Assembly (NCBI RefSeq): GCF_019799945.1
Contig: NZ_JABGCH010000002.1
Location: 62,001 to 126,000 of the forward strand
Length of the DNA stretch: 64,000 nt
Source of the DNA: Modestobacter marinus
GTDB lineage: Bacteria > Actinomycetota > Actinomycetes > Mycobacteriales > Geodermatophilaceae
Reading direction: 5' to 3'
Shown here: in pieces, positions 52,465 through 61,340 of the stretch
Position numbering within the stretch: position 1 is the first letter of the stretch
How the letters are laid out: each line of letters begins with the position of its first letter
The notes under the pieces: generated by a model
What the model was told of the DNA's origin: nothing
Database searches by the model: none
The model's input: the letters and a program-made list of their open reading frames with translations, nothing else
Position numbers and translations under genes: made by a program

Positions 52465-53513
52465 GACATCAGCTCCGGGACGACGTCGATCGGCGCTTGC
52501 CCGCGCAGCCGCATCGCGGCGAGCACGCGTTCCTGGGCGAGGCGCTGGGCGGCGGTGTGCGGGGTCTGCCCGGTGCGCTTGGCCTCGCCCAGTACGGCGG
52601 TCGCGTTGGCCCGCAGCTTCGTCGAGACCATCGAGAAGACGTCATCGCGGTCCACGCGGAACGGCGAGTAGCGCATGTCCATGGAGTGTGCCGCGGCGAC
52701 GATCCCACCGGCGTTCGCGATGAAGTCGGGCACGACCGGGATGCCGCGCTCGGCCAGGATCTCCCGGGCACGACCCGTGCTCGGCAGGTTGGCGCCCTCC
52801 ACCACCAGCCGGGCGGTGGTGGCCAGGGCGACTCCCTCGTCGATGACGTCCTCCCGGGCCGCGGGCACCAGCACGTCGGCGGGCGCGCTGAGCGCGCGGT
52901 CCGCCGGCTGCACGTTGCCGTACTCGCGCACGCAGCCATCACCCGCCTCGGCCCGCAGACCGGACAGCCGGCTCACGTCCAGCCCGTCGGGATCGTGCAC
53001 GGCCCCGACGGCGGTGGAGATGGCGACCACGGTCGCCCCCAGCTCGACGAACCGCCGCGCGGCCGCTTCGCCGACCGCACCGAACCCCTGGATCGCCACC
53101 CGTGAGCCGGCGAGCTGCCATCCTGATCCGATCGCCGCGGCGTCGGCGGCCTCCGCGACCCCGAAGCCGGTGACCCCGAGCTCGTCGTAGGGCAGGCCCC
53201 CCAGTTCCCGAGGCAGGCCGACAGCCGCGCCGCGGTCCCCGAGCTCGTACAGGAAGACGGCTGCGTCGCGCTCGGTCAGGCCCATGTCCAGTCCGAAGAC
53301 GTACTCGGCCGGGACCTCGTTGCGGATGGTGCGGGCGAGCCGGGTGACCTCGCGCACGGTGAGCGTCGGGCTCATCCGGGTGCCGCCCTTGCCCATCCCC
53401 CGGGCCGTGTTGTCCAGCACGAGGACGCCACGCATGCCGGACCGACGGTCCGACACGCACACGACCTTCTCCGGACCCCACTCGTCCATCAGGGGGAAGA
53501 CATCTTCCGTCAC
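52461..53513 (-). CDS. Glu/Leu/Phe/Val dehydrogenase family protein with internal deletion
   Basis: 350 residues from a GTG at 53513 behind GAGAGGTGG; an ATG at 53600 is a poorer alternative. The substrate lysine Lys42 in MGKGGTRMSP, the FGLDMG segment and the C-terminal Rossmann fold (VAIQGFGAVGEAAARRFVEL, VEGANLPST, PDFIANAGGIVAAA) are intact. However, the sequence passes directly from TVREVTRLAR to TIRNEVPAEYVFGLD. In this family roughly 35-45 residues lie between, including the GG(A/G)K segment with the catalytic lysine. As read, the protein should not deaminate. Its coupling to the 2-oxoadipate dioxygenase suggests that the ancestral enzyme turned 2-aminoadipate into 2-oxoadipate. Confidence 0.8.
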   Translation of the reverse strand: MTEDVFPLMDEWGPEKVVCVSDRRSGMRGVLVLDNTARGMGKGGTRMSPTLTVREVTRLARTIRNEVPAEYVFGLDMGLTERDAAVFLYELGDRGAAVGLPRELGGLPYDELGVTGFGVAEAADAAAIGSGWQLAGSRVAIQGFGAVGEAAARRFVELGATVVAISTAVGAVHDPDGLDVSRLSGLRAEAGDGCVREYGNVQPADRALSAPADVLVPAAREDVIDEGVALATTARLVVEGANLPSTGRAREILAERGIPVVPDFIANAGGIVAAAHSMDMRYSPFRVDRDDVFSMVSTKLRANATAVLGEAKRTGQTPHTAAQRLAQERVLAAMRLRGQAPIDVVPELMS

Positions 53514-53644
53514 GGCGACCAGCCACCTCTCGCCTTCGATGTCGCTCAGCCGAGTCTTCGGTCCACGGCCCGTGGAGGGGAAGCCGCCGAGCACGCACAT
53601 CGATCGCCCTGGCCCCAGCAACTCTTGCCCTGCCAGTGGCAGGC

Positions 53645-53770
53645 GGCCGGCGAACCGTTGGACTCCGGGGCGCTGCGCCTGCTGGCCGAGCGGTACGGGG
53701 GCCTGCCGGCGACCGGCGAGAACCTGCCGTCGTTCCACGAGGCCCGCAACCTCATCCGCTACGAAGGGCT
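53645..53770 (+). pseudogene. fragment of an enolase-superfamily (tartrate dehydratase-like) gene
   Basis: About 40 codons read GEPLDSGALRLLAERYGG, LPATGENL and ARNLIRYEGL. This matches a short internal segment around the catalytic ENL/RNL(I/L)RYGG region of D-tartrate/galactarate dehydratase-like enzymes. Nothing recognisable precedes or follows it. It sits in the 329-base gap between the amino-acid dehydrogenase and the tricarboxylate transporter; the rest of the gap shows no gene. Confidence 0.6.
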
Positions 53771-53842
53771 GTGCTCGCGTAGCCCCCGGTCCCCTGTCGG
53801 GTCCCGCCGCGAGCCTGCGAGTGGTGAGGGCAGGGGGTCCTT

Positions 53843-55345
53843 CTACTCGTCCTCGAACACGACTTCGCGCTTGCGACGGACGGCCGGCAGCACGGCCAGG
53901 GCGAACGCGGCGGCCGCCAGGACGAGGAGGACCAGGGAGATCGGCCGGGTGAGGAAGACGGTCGGGTCGCCGCGGGAGATGATCAGGGCACGGCGGAGGT
54001 ACTCCTCCAGCAGCGGGCCGAGGACGAACCCCAGGAGCAAGGGCGCCGGCTCGCAGCCCAGTTTGATCAGGAAATAGCCCAGGATGCCGAAGAACGCGAC
54101 CGCGTAGACGTGGTAGGCGTTCAGTCCCAGCGAGTAGCAGCCGATCGAGGCGAACGCGATGATCGCGGGGAAGAGCACCCCGTAGGGAATGGTCAGCATC
54201 CTCACCCACAGGCCGATGAGCGGGAGGTTGAGCAGGACCAGGAAGAGGTTGCCGATCCACATCGACACGATGAGGCCCCAGACGAGCGCCGGTTCATCGG
54301 TGATGACGTTCGGGCCCGGGGTGATTCCCTGGATGATGAAGGCGCCGATGAGCAGCGCCATGATCGAGTTGGCCGGCAGTCCCAGCGTGAGCAGCGGGAC
54401 GAAGGAGGTCTGCGCGGCGGCGTTGTTCGCTGATTCCGGTCCGGCCACACCCTCGATCGCGCCCCTGCCGAATTCCTGCGGGTGCTTCGAGACGCGCTTC
54501 TCCACCGAGTAGGACACGAACGACGCGAGCACGTGCCCCGCGCCCGGCAGCACACCCAGCACCGTGCCCAGGCCCGTGCCGCGCAGCACGGGCGCGGTGA
54601 TCCTCCGGACGTCCTCCTTGGTGAGCCACAGGTTCCTGACCTTCTCGACCACCACGGTCCGCCTCGTCTCCCCCTCCAGATTGCGGAGGATCTCGGCGAC
54701 GCCGAACATGCCGACGGCCAGGGACACGAAGTTCAGGCCGCCGTAGAGCTCGCGCTGACCGAAGGTGAACCGCGGCGTGCCGGAGTAGATGTCCTGGCCC
54801 ACGGTCCCGAGCAGCAGCCCGAGGACGATCATCGCCAGCGCCTTCAGGGTCGAGCCGCTCGCCAGCGCGATGGAGGCGATCAGCCCCAGGACCACCAGCG
54901 AGAAGTACTCCGCCGGGCCGAACTCGAGCGCCGCCCGCGAGATCGGCGCGGCGAACAGGGCCAGGGCGATCGTCCCCACCGTGCCCGCGAAGAACGAGCC
55001 CAGCGCGGCGGTGGCGAGGGCCGGGCCGGCACGACCCCGTTTCGTCATCTCGTGACCGTCGATCGCCGTCACGGCCGCCGAGGACTCGCCGGGCAGGTTG
55101 ATGAGGATGGCGGTGGTCGACCCGCCGTACTGAGCCCCGTAGTAGATGCCGGCCAGCATGATCAGCGAGGTGACCGGCTCGAGCCCGAAGGTGATCGGCA
55201 GCAGCATGGCGATCGTGGCGGTCGGCCCGATGCCGGGCAGGACGCCCACGGCGGTGCCCAGGGCGACGCCGATCAGGCAGAACAGCAGGTTCGCCGGCGT
55301 CAGTGCCGTCTCGAGGCCCAGCCCGAGACTCTCCAGCACTCCCAT
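53843..55345 (-). CDS. tctA: tripartite tricarboxylate transporter, large permease TctA
   Basis: 500 residues, about 12 membrane helices. TctA hallmarks: GTAVGVLPGIGPTATIAMLL, YYGAQYGGSTTAILINLPGE, and in the second repeat VLGVLPGAGHVLASFVSYSV and GVAGPESANNAAAQTSFVPL. It forms the channel of a secondary transporter fed by a periplasmic-type binding protein. It is the third gene after TctC and TctB, seven bases downstream of the latter. Confidence 0.95.
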   Translation of the reverse strand: MGVLESLGLGLETALTPANLLFCLIGVALGTAVGVLPGIGPTATIAMLLPITFGLEPVTSLIMLAGIYYGAQYGGSTTAILINLPGESSAAVTAIDGHEMTKRGRAGPALATAALGSFFAGTVGTIALALFAAPISRAALEFGPAEYFSLVVLGLIASIALASGSTLKALAMIVLGLLLGTVGQDIYSGTPRFTFGQRELYGGLNFVSLAVGMFGVAEILRNLEGETRRTVVVEKVRNLWLTKEDVRRITAPVLRGTGLGTVLGVLPGAGHVLASFVSYSVEKRVSKHPQEFGRGAIEGVAGPESANNAAAQTSFVPLLTLGLPANSIMALLIGAFIIQGITPGPNVITDEPALVWGLIVSMWIGNLFLVLLNLPLIGLWVRMLTIPYGVLFPAIIAFASIGCYSLGLNAYHVYAVAFFGILGYFLIKLGCEPAPLLLGFVLGPLLEEYLRRALIISRGDPTVFLTRPISLVLLVLAAAAFALAVLPAVRRKREVVFEDE

Positions 55346-55352
55346 CGGCGCG

Positions 55353-55811
55353 CTACCCGAACCACGGGCCGAAGTACGGCAGCCGCAACTGCAGGGCGAT
55401 CACGAAGATCAGGACGCTGAGGGCCGTGAGGGCCGCGGACGTCACGACGGCGGGGACCACGCGCGCGTGGCGGCCGGCCATCGCCGACAGGAAGACCGTC
55501 ACCAGCAGCGACGGGACCAGACCCAGCCCCCGCACCGTGAAGCCGAAGAAGATCAGAGCGACGACCAGCAGTCCCGCCGCCTGCCACGGAACCGGGCCGA
55601 TCTCACCCCCCTCGCCGGCGACGAACCCCGTGACGGCGATGAGGATCCCGAGGAGGACCAGCAGGGCCCCCAGCACGAGAGGGAAGTAGCCGGGACCCAT
55701 GCGCAGCGCGCTACCGACCTCGTAGGTGCTCGCCGTGATGGCGAAGGCCAGCCCGAAGGCGACGAAGGTCGCACCCGCGAGCAGGTCCTTGCGTGCACCA
55801 CGCCTGTCCAC
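55353..55811 (-). CDS. tctB: tripartite tricarboxylate transporter, small subunit TctB
   Basis: 152 residues from a GTG at 55811 with GAGGA upstream. Four hydrophobic segments: LAGATFVAFGLAFAITAS, FPLVLGALLVLLGILIAVTG, AAGLLVVALIFFGFTVRGLG and VVTSAALTALSVLIFVIALQ. LRMGPGYFPLVLG is the usual TctB motif. It lies between the binding protein and the large permease, the canonical C-B-A order. Confidence 0.9.
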   Translation of the reverse strand: MDRRGARKDLLAGATFVAFGLAFAITASTYEVGSALRMGPGYFPLVLGALLVLLGILIAVTGFVAGEGGEIGPVPWQAAGLLVVALIFFGFTVRGLGLVPSLLVTVFLSAMAGRHARVVPAVVTSAALTALSVLIFVIALQLRLPYFGPWFG

Positions 55812-55881
55812 AGTCAGGTCCTCACGGATCGAGAAGAGAGGAGACGGTGGTGCGGCCGGCACCGCCCACCGTCGTCCGTGA

Positions 55882-56946
55882 TCAGTCCGCCGAGACACCT
55901 GCCTGTTCGATGATCGGCCGCCAGAGCTCGATCTGCTCGCTGAGCCGTTCGGTGTGCGCTTCCGGCGTCGCTTCCTCCTCAGCGACAGGTGCGCTACCGA
56001 GATCGGCCAGCTGGTCGATCACGGCCTGGTCGGCGAGCGCGACCTTGAGGGCGTCGGAGAGCCTCTGGACGATCTCGTCCGGGGTCTCCGCCGGGACGTA
56101 GAGCCCGTGCCACACACCGACCTGGAGCTCCGGCAGGCCTGCCTCCGCGGTGGTCGGCAGATCGGGGAGACTCGCCACCCGCTCCGGCGTGGTGACGGCG
56201 TAGGCCTTGACCTCACCGCCCTGGATCTGCCCGGTGGTGTTGGTGGTCTGGTCGCACATCACGTCGACCTGGCCGGCGACGAGGTCGGTCAGGGCGGGCC
56301 CGGTGCCCTCGTAGGGCACCTCTGTCAGCGTCTGGCCGATGGCCTCCTGCAGGAGCAGCCCGCACAGGTGCGAGGCGGCGCCGATGCCTGCGTTGGCGAG
56401 CGTGACGGTGTCCGCGTTCTGCTGGAGGTAGACGACCAGCTCCTCCATGGTCTGGGGCTCGAGGTCCTTCCGCGCGACGATCGTCATGGGGACCTCGGTG
56501 ACCAAACCGACCGTCTTGAAGTCCGCCAACGGGTCGTACGCGAGGTCCGGGTACAGCGACGGCGCGGTCGACATGCCGATGTGGTGCATCAGCACCGTGT
56601 AGCCGTCCGGGTTGGCCGCGGCGACCTCACCGGCCGCGACGGTGCCACCGGCGCCCTCGACGTTCTGGACGACGATGTTCCCGCCGAGCTCCTCGGCCAT
56701 CGGCTCCGCGACGAGCCGGGTCACCGTGTCCGTGGGCCCGCCGGCCGAGAACGGCACGACGACGGTGATGTCGCCGTCCGGATATCCCTCGGCTGCCTCC
56801 TCCCCGCCGCCACCGCCGCCGCCCCCACCGCACGCGGCGAGCGCGAGCGTGGCAGCGGCCACTCCGATCCCCAGTCGAGATCGGCCGAGGTAGCGGGCTG
56901 CGGAGGGAGGGCGCGCACTGGCGTCGTCCACCTGGTGCTGTCGCAT
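55882..56946 (-). CDS. tctC: tripartite tricarboxylate transporter, substrate-binding lipoprotein TctC
   Basis: 354 residues. A signal peptide ends in the lipobox LALAAC with Cys39 as lipid anchor, followed by a run of about nine glycines. The Bug/TctC domain shows ITVVVPFSAGGPTDTVTRLV, NVEGAGGTVAAGEV, MHHIGMSTAPSLY, and YEGTGPALTDLVAGQVDVM. It binds a carboxylate outside the membrane and hands it to TctAB. Family members bind citrate, tartrate, aromatic acids and others; the neighbouring enolase-superfamily scraps hint at a sugar acid. TATTTT about 39 bases upstream is a possible -10 element. Confidence 0.92.
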   Translation of the reverse strand: MRQHQVDDASARPPSAARYLGRSRLGIGVAAATLALAACGGGGGGGGGEEAAEGYPDGDITVVVPFSAGGPTDTVTRLVAEPMAEELGGNIVVQNVEGAGGTVAAGEVAAANPDGYTVLMHHIGMSTAPSLYPDLAYDPLADFKTVGLVTEVPMTIVARKDLEPQTMEELVVYLQQNADTVTLANAGIGAASHLCGLLLQEAIGQTLTEVPYEGTGPALTDLVAGQVDVMCDQTTNTTGQIQGGEVKAYAVTTPERVASLPDLPTTAEAGLPELQVGVWHGLYVPAETPDEIVQRLSDALKVALADQAVIDQLADLGSAPVAEEEATPEAHTERLSEQIELWRPIIEQAGVSAD

Positions 56947-57005
56947 GAGGGACCCCTTGGAATCGCCAGCCTGCTCGGATCGAGAAAATATCAGGAAAGT
57001 GATCT

Positions 57006-57023
57006 TCGACACAGTGTGATCGA
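57006..57023. promoter_or_regulatory. candidate operator upstream of tctC
   Basis: TCGACACA-G-TGTG-A-TCGA is a near-perfect 18-base dyad about 60 bases upstream of the tctC ATG. It lies in the 326-base gap 56947-57272 between the divergent tctC and enolase-like genes, where no gene is seen. A GntR-type regulator is a reasonable guess. Confidence 0.4.
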
Positions 57024-57272
57024 CGCAGGCCGCAGCGCCGGTGGAGGCATCCGCGGCGCCGTCCCGGTGAGGAGTCCCGGGCGCGCTGAGCGGTACGGAT
57101 CAGGCGCCGATCGGGGTCGCGGAGCGTCCGGACGGACGCCCTGTCCGCGCGTGCGCAGCAGGCCTATGTTGGCCCGGTCACAGCTCGCGCCGTACCGGGG
57201 CGATCCAGGCCGACGGAGCCATCGCGCCCGCCCCCTCGCCGGCTGGAGGTCCCGTCCCTCGGGAGGAGCCGG

Positions 57273-57800
57273 GTGCAGATCGAGCAGGTCGAGGCCATAC
57301 CGTTCGCGATCCCCTACCGGAAGCCCCTGCGGTTCGCCAGCGGCGAGGTCCACGTCGCCGACCACGTGCTGGTCCGGGTGCGGACCGACGACGGTGTGGT
57401 GGGCGTGGCGGAGGCGCCACCGCGGCCGTACACGTACGGGGAGACGCAGCAGTCGATCGTGGCGGCCGTGGTCACGCTGTTCGCCCCGCAGCTGGTGGGG
57501 CTCACGCTGCTGGAACGCGAGGTCGCCCGCGCCCGGATGGAGCGGACCGTGGGCAACCCGGCCGCCAAGGCAGCCGTCGACATGGCGATCTGGGATGCCG
57601 TCGGCCGCACCCTGGGCCTGTCGGTCACGCAGCTGCTGGGCGGCTGGAGCGACCGGATGCGGGTGGCCCACATGGTCGGCTTCGCGCCCGACGCGGAGAT
57701 GGTGGCCGAGGCCGAACGCGTCCTGCCGCTGTTCCCGTTCATGAGTATCTCGGTGACCCTATTGGCCCTGCACCCGTCGGCCCTGTCGGCGAACCCGTGA
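57273..57800 (+). pseudogene. N-terminal part of a mandelate racemase/muconate cycloisomerase-like gene
   Basis: A GTG behind GGGAGGAGC opens MQIEQVEAIPFAIPYRKPLR, FASGEVHVADHVLVRVRTDD and AAVDMAIWDAVGRTLGL, the capping domain of the muconate cycloisomerase/mandelate racemase group. At about 57735, after AEAERVLPLF, the family sequence stops and a short unrelated tail (MSISVTLLALHPSALSANP) ends at the stop codon. The catalytic barrel, including the KxK and metal ligands, is gone. Its start is divergent from tctC, as would be usual for a transporter and its catabolic enzyme. Confidence 0.78.
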
Positions 57801-58214
57801 CGGTGGCGGTGGCGCTCCGGAGCACTCCCCCGCTGCTCGCACCCCCGACAGACCCGGGTGGCAGCCCGCGGCGGCCCCAGTGGAACGCATGCACGACGAC
57901 ACCCCACCCACCGGCAGGTCCAGCGCGATACCGGCCTCGACCAGCGAGCGCGGCACCACCACGTCGCGCCGGTGGTGGACCACGTCCCAGACCGAGTGGG
58001 CGGCGAGTGCCGAGCCGGCCACCACCAGACCGACCCGACCGGATCCCGGCACCGCCACCACCGCGCACGCTCCCAAGCCGAGCACCGCCAGCGCCTCGGC
58101 CGTCAACCCGACCCAGCGGCGTCCGAGCGCCGCGGCACCCAGACACCAGAGCGCAGCCACGCTCACCGCGGTGGCGGCGGTCTCCTGGTCGACGCCGGTG
58201 GCCAGCGCGAGCAC
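57759..58214 (-). pseudogene. remnant of a small membrane protein
   Basis: The minus strand encodes hydrophobic helices (LALATGVDQETAATAVSVAA, AEALAVLGLGACAVVAV) and the phrase AAHSVWDVVHHRRDVVVPRS, which resembles the C-terminal region of actinobacterial polytopic proteins of unknown function. An in-frame TGA lies five codons upstream of the GTG at 58214, and the C-terminal 35 residues look random. The gene appears cut at both ends. Nothing is visible from 58215 to 58402. Confidence 0.4.
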
Positions 58215-58402
58215 CGCGGCCCCGAGTCAGACGGCAGTGGGCCAGCGGCGCAGCACACGACGCCGGGTCGACGGTCTCGTGCCGGACCCGGGCGGTCGAG
58301 CCGGGTGCGGGGGCACCGGTCGCCCCTCGGACTCAGCCGTGTGCCGAGGACCCTGAGGTCCTGGCCGAGCGGGTCGCTGTCACCGGGGCACCGTGCGCCA
58401 TG

Positions 58403-58909
58403 TCACGGACGGGCGGCACCGGGTCCACCCCAGCTCCGCCACACCGACCAGATCAGGGTGAGGGTGCTCCCGGTCAGCGCGACGGTGCGCAGCAGGTTCG
58501 CCCGGAGCAGGCTGTCGATGGTGGCCGGGGACCGACCGACGTCGTCCAGGCGGTTGTGCATCGGGATCGCCCGGAGCACCGTCGCCGCGAGCGAGGTCCC
58601 CCCGGCCGCGCTGACGACCACTGCCGCGGAGCGGGGCACCTCGGCCGGCCGCGTCCAGAAGAAGGCCATGCCGGCCAGGAACGACGCGAAGCCCGGCACG
58701 ATCACCACGAGCGGTATCGCCTCGTTGTACTGCTGGTGGTACGCAGCGAACTCCTCGTCCCCGACGGCCCGGTAGAGCGGGTAGGAGACGACCTGCGCCT
58801 GCCAGCCCACCGCCGCCGAGTACGCCGTCAGCGCTGTGAGGCAGGCGAGGTTCAGGTGCCGCCACCCACGGCGCGGACCGGCGGAGTGCGCGAGCGCGGT
58901 GTCGGGCAT
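58403..58909 (-). CDS. DUF1772-like small membrane protein
   Basis: 168 residues; ATG behind CAGGAG. Four membrane helices: NLACLTALTAYSAAVGWQAQ, AIPLVVIVPGFASFLAGMAF, AAVVVSAAGGTSLAATVLRA and TVALTGSTLTLIWSVW. The soluble loop DEEFAAYHQQYNEAI and the conserved IPMHNRLDD motif fit the DUF1772/anthrone-oxygenase-like family. Function is unknown. It stands alone, divergent from the maleate-isomerase-like gene by 277 bases. Confidence 0.75.
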   Translation of the reverse strand: MPDTALAHSAGPRRGWRHLNLACLTALTAYSAAVGWQAQVVSYPLYRAVGDEEFAAYHQQYNEAIPLVVIVPGFASFLAGMAFFWTRPAEVPRSAAVVVSAAGGTSLAATVLRAIPMHNRLDDVGRSPATIDSLLRANLLRTVALTGSTLTLIWSVWRSWGGPGAARP

Positions 58910-59186
58910 GGCGACTCCTGAGGCGACGGCGCGGTCCGGAACCCTTCTGCATGTCCTCCGGCGACGGGGCCGGGCGGACGGTGCCTGATCAGCAGACCAC
59001 CGCGACGCGGATGCGGTCCACCACATTCCCCACCGGGCGGAGCCGCCCCGACCCCGGTCCGCCGGCCGACGGAGGACCTGGACCCAGCGGCTTGTCCCGG
59101 TGGCCGGTGGGTAGACCACGGGTTGACCGGCACCACCAGCCCGTTCCGGCACCCGACCTCAGGTCGCCGACATCTCGGAGGACCCT

Positions 59187-60035
59187 GTGCGCGACCACCG
59201 CATCGGCATGATCGTGCCGAGCTCGAACCTGACCATGGAGACCGAGCTGCCGCGGATGCTCCGCGACCGCGAGCAGGTCCTGCCTGACGAGCGGTTCACC
59301 TTCCACTCGAGCCGCATGCGGATGAAGCACGTCACCCCCGAGGAGCTGGCGCGGATGAACGCGCAGACCGAGCGCGCCTCGCTGGAGCTGGCCGATGCCC
59401 GCCCCGACGTGGTCGCCTCCGCCTGCCTCGTCGCGATCATGGCCCAGGGACCGGGCCACCACTGCCACGCCGAGGGGCAGATCACCGGCGTGCTCCGAGG
59501 TGAGGGACTCGACATCCCCGTCATCTCCAGCGCCGGTGCCCTGCTCCGCGCGCTGGACGCGATGGGGGCGAAACGCATCGCGATGGTCACCCCGTACATG
59601 AAGCCGCTGACGAGGCTGGTCGCCGACTACATCGAGGACGCCGGGGTCGAGGTCTGCGACGCGTTGAGCCTGGAGGTCTCGGACAACCTCGCGGTCGCCC
59701 GGCTGGACCCAGCCGACCTGCACGAGCACTGGCGCCGGGTCGACGTGGGCTCGGCGGACGTACTGGTGCTGTCGGCGTGTGTGCAGATGCCGTCGCTGTC
59801 GGCCATCCAGCCCGTGGAGGACGCCGCCGGCCTGCCCGTCCTCTCCGCCGCGACCGCGACGGTGTTCACCATCCTCTCCGAGCTCGGCCTGGAGCCGCGC
59901 GTGCCCGACGCCGGTCGGCTGCTCAGCGGCGAGGTGCGGATGGCCCCGGCACCGCGGCCGACGCCCGAACCGGTCGACGCCGAGGGCCCCGGGACGACAC
60001 CGCTCCCCGAGCCCTACCCCGCCGCCGCCCAGTAG
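59187..60035 (+). CDS. maleate cis-trans isomerase / Asp-Glu racemase family protein
   Basis: 282 residues from a GTG behind TCGGAGGA. It starts RIGMIVPSSNLTMETELPRM, as in maleate isomerases and arylmalonate decarboxylases. The two catalytic cysteines are both present: Cys80 in VASACLVAIM and Cys198 in VLSACVQMPSL. This pair supports an isomerase rather than a decarboxylase, which has one. A Pro-rich tail of 35 residues follows the domain. Together with the SnoaL-like gene 85 bases downstream it may form a small catabolic operon. Confidence 0.88.
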   Translation: MRDHRIGMIVPSSNLTMETELPRMLRDREQVLPDERFTFHSSRMRMKHVTPEELARMNAQTERASLELADARPDVVASACLVAIMAQGPGHHCHAEGQITGVLRGEGLDIPVISSAGALLRALDAMGAKRIAMVTPYMKPLTRLVADYIEDAGVEVCDALSLEVSDNLAVARLDPADLHEHWRRVDVGSADVLVLSACVQMPSLSAIQPVEDAAGLPVLSAATATVFTILSELGLEPRVPDAGRLLSGEVRMAPAPRPTPEPVDAEGPGTTPLPEPYPAAAQ

Positions 60036-60120
60036 GGGTCACCGAGAAGGCGCCGCCCGGGCGGTCCCGTCCAGGACGGCGCCGTTCGGCCACGACGTCG
60101 TCCCGGGAGGACAGGCTGCC

Positions 60121-60471
60121 ATGACCGCGGACCGCGCGGCCCGCCTGCGCTCGCTCTACGACGCGTTCAACGCACGCGACATCGACACGGTCGTGGCGGC
60201 GATGTCGCCGGACGTCGACTGGCCCAACGGATGGCACGGCGGCCGGGTCGTCGGACACGACGCCGTCCACCGCTACTGGGACCGCCAGTGGGCAGCGATC
60301 CGCCCCACCGTCCGGCCCACGAGCATCACCGAGCGCAGCGACGGCACGGTCGAGGTCGCGGTCCACCTGGTGGTCCGTGACCCGACCGGCACCATCCTCG
60401 ACGTCGCCGACGTCCGCCACGGCTACGCCTTCGACGGCGACCTGGTGCGCCGCATGGACGTCGAGAAGTGA
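60121..60471 (+). CDS. SnoaL-like / NTF2-like protein
   Basis: 116 residues. ARLRSLYDAFNARDIDTVVA, then MSPDVDWPNGWHGGRVVGHD and HRYWDRQWAAIRP are typical of a nuclear-transport-factor-2-like cone fold (ketosteroid isomerase/SnoaL type). These proteins act as isomerases, hydrolases or binding proteins; the acidic pocket residues do not settle which. It is downstream of, and probably co-transcribed with, the isomerase at 59187. It converges on the ABC transporter genes. Confidence 0.82.
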   Translation: MTADRAARLRSLYDAFNARDIDTVVAAMSPDVDWPNGWHGGRVVGHDAVHRYWDRQWAAIRPTVRPTSITERSDGTVEVAVHLVVRDPTGTILDVADVRHGYAFDGDLVRRMDVEK

Positions 60472-60503
60472 CGGCCGCTGCGACCTGAGAGGACCGTCCC
60501 GGC

Positions 60504-61340
60504 TCAGCGGCTGCGGTACAGCCTCGTGGTCAGCGGCAGGAACACCGCGGCCAGCGCCGTGGCCACGGCGAGGGAGACGCCGATCGCCATGCCGTCGGGC
60601 GCACCGGCCATGAGCGACCGCGACGCGGTGGCCAGGATCGAGATGGGGTTGACGTCGACGAACGCCTCGAGCGGGCCCGGCAGCGTGGCGGGGTCCACGA
60701 AGACGTTGGACAGGAACGTCAGCGGGAAGATCGCCATGAACCCGGCGTTCATCACCGCGTTCGGGGACCGCATCAGCATGCCGAGGACCGAGAAGACCCA
60801 CGACAACCCGAACGAGAAGGCGACCACCAGGGCGAGCGCGGCGACCGCCCCGACGAAGCCGCCGTCGGGCCGGAATCCCAGCGCGACGCCGACGACGATG
60901 ATCACGGTGCCGGCGATCACGTACCGGACGCTGTCGCCGAGCAGCGAGCCCAGCAGCGGCGCCGGCCGCCAGATCGGCAGCGAGCGGAAGCGGTCGACGA
61001 CCCCCTTCGTCAGGTCGGTGTTCAGCGAGACCCCGGAGTAGACGGTCGTGAACAGCACCGACATGACCAGCAGTCCCGGGAGCGTGTAGTCCAGGTAGGC
61101 GCTGGTGGACCCGGCGATCGCACCGCCGAACAGGTACGTGAACATCAGCAGGAACATCACCGGGGTGACCGTGACGTCGAGCAGCTGCTCGGGCACGTGC
61201 TTGACCTTCAGCATGCCCCGCCAGCCGAAGGTCAGGGCGGCCGAGAGCGGCCCGGGCCGGGGAGGCCGGGGGGTGGAGGAGATGGCCCGCCGCACCGCCG
61301 CGGTGTCAGCGGAGTCGGGTGCCCGGGTCGTCGCGGTCAT
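60504..61340 (-). CDS. ABC-2 type exporter permease (DrrB-like)
   Basis: 278 residues with six membrane segments. The ABC-2 signature is visible: [38 protein letters not shown] and [16 protein letters not shown], with [18 protein letters not shown] and [17 protein letters not shown] at the end. It overlaps the ATP-binding gene (ATGA), so both are translated together. DrrAB-like pairs export hydrophobic drugs or lipids; the substrate is unknown. The N-terminal 30 residues are Pro/Arg rich and cytoplasmic. Confidence 0.92.
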   Translation of the reverse strand: MTATTRAPDSADTAAVRRAISSTPRPPRPGPLSAALTFGWRGMLKVKHVPEQLLDVTVTPVMFLLMFTYLFGGAIAGSTSAYLDYTLPGLLVMSVLFTTVYSGVSLNTDLTKGVVDRFRSLPIWRPAPLLGSLLGDSVRYVIAGTVIIVVGVALGFRPDGGFVGAVAALALVVAFSFGLSWVFSVLGMLMRSPNAVMNAGFMAIFPLTFLSNVFVDPATLPGPLEAFVDVNPISILATASRSLMAGAPDGMAIGVSLAVATALAAVFLPLTTRLYRSR

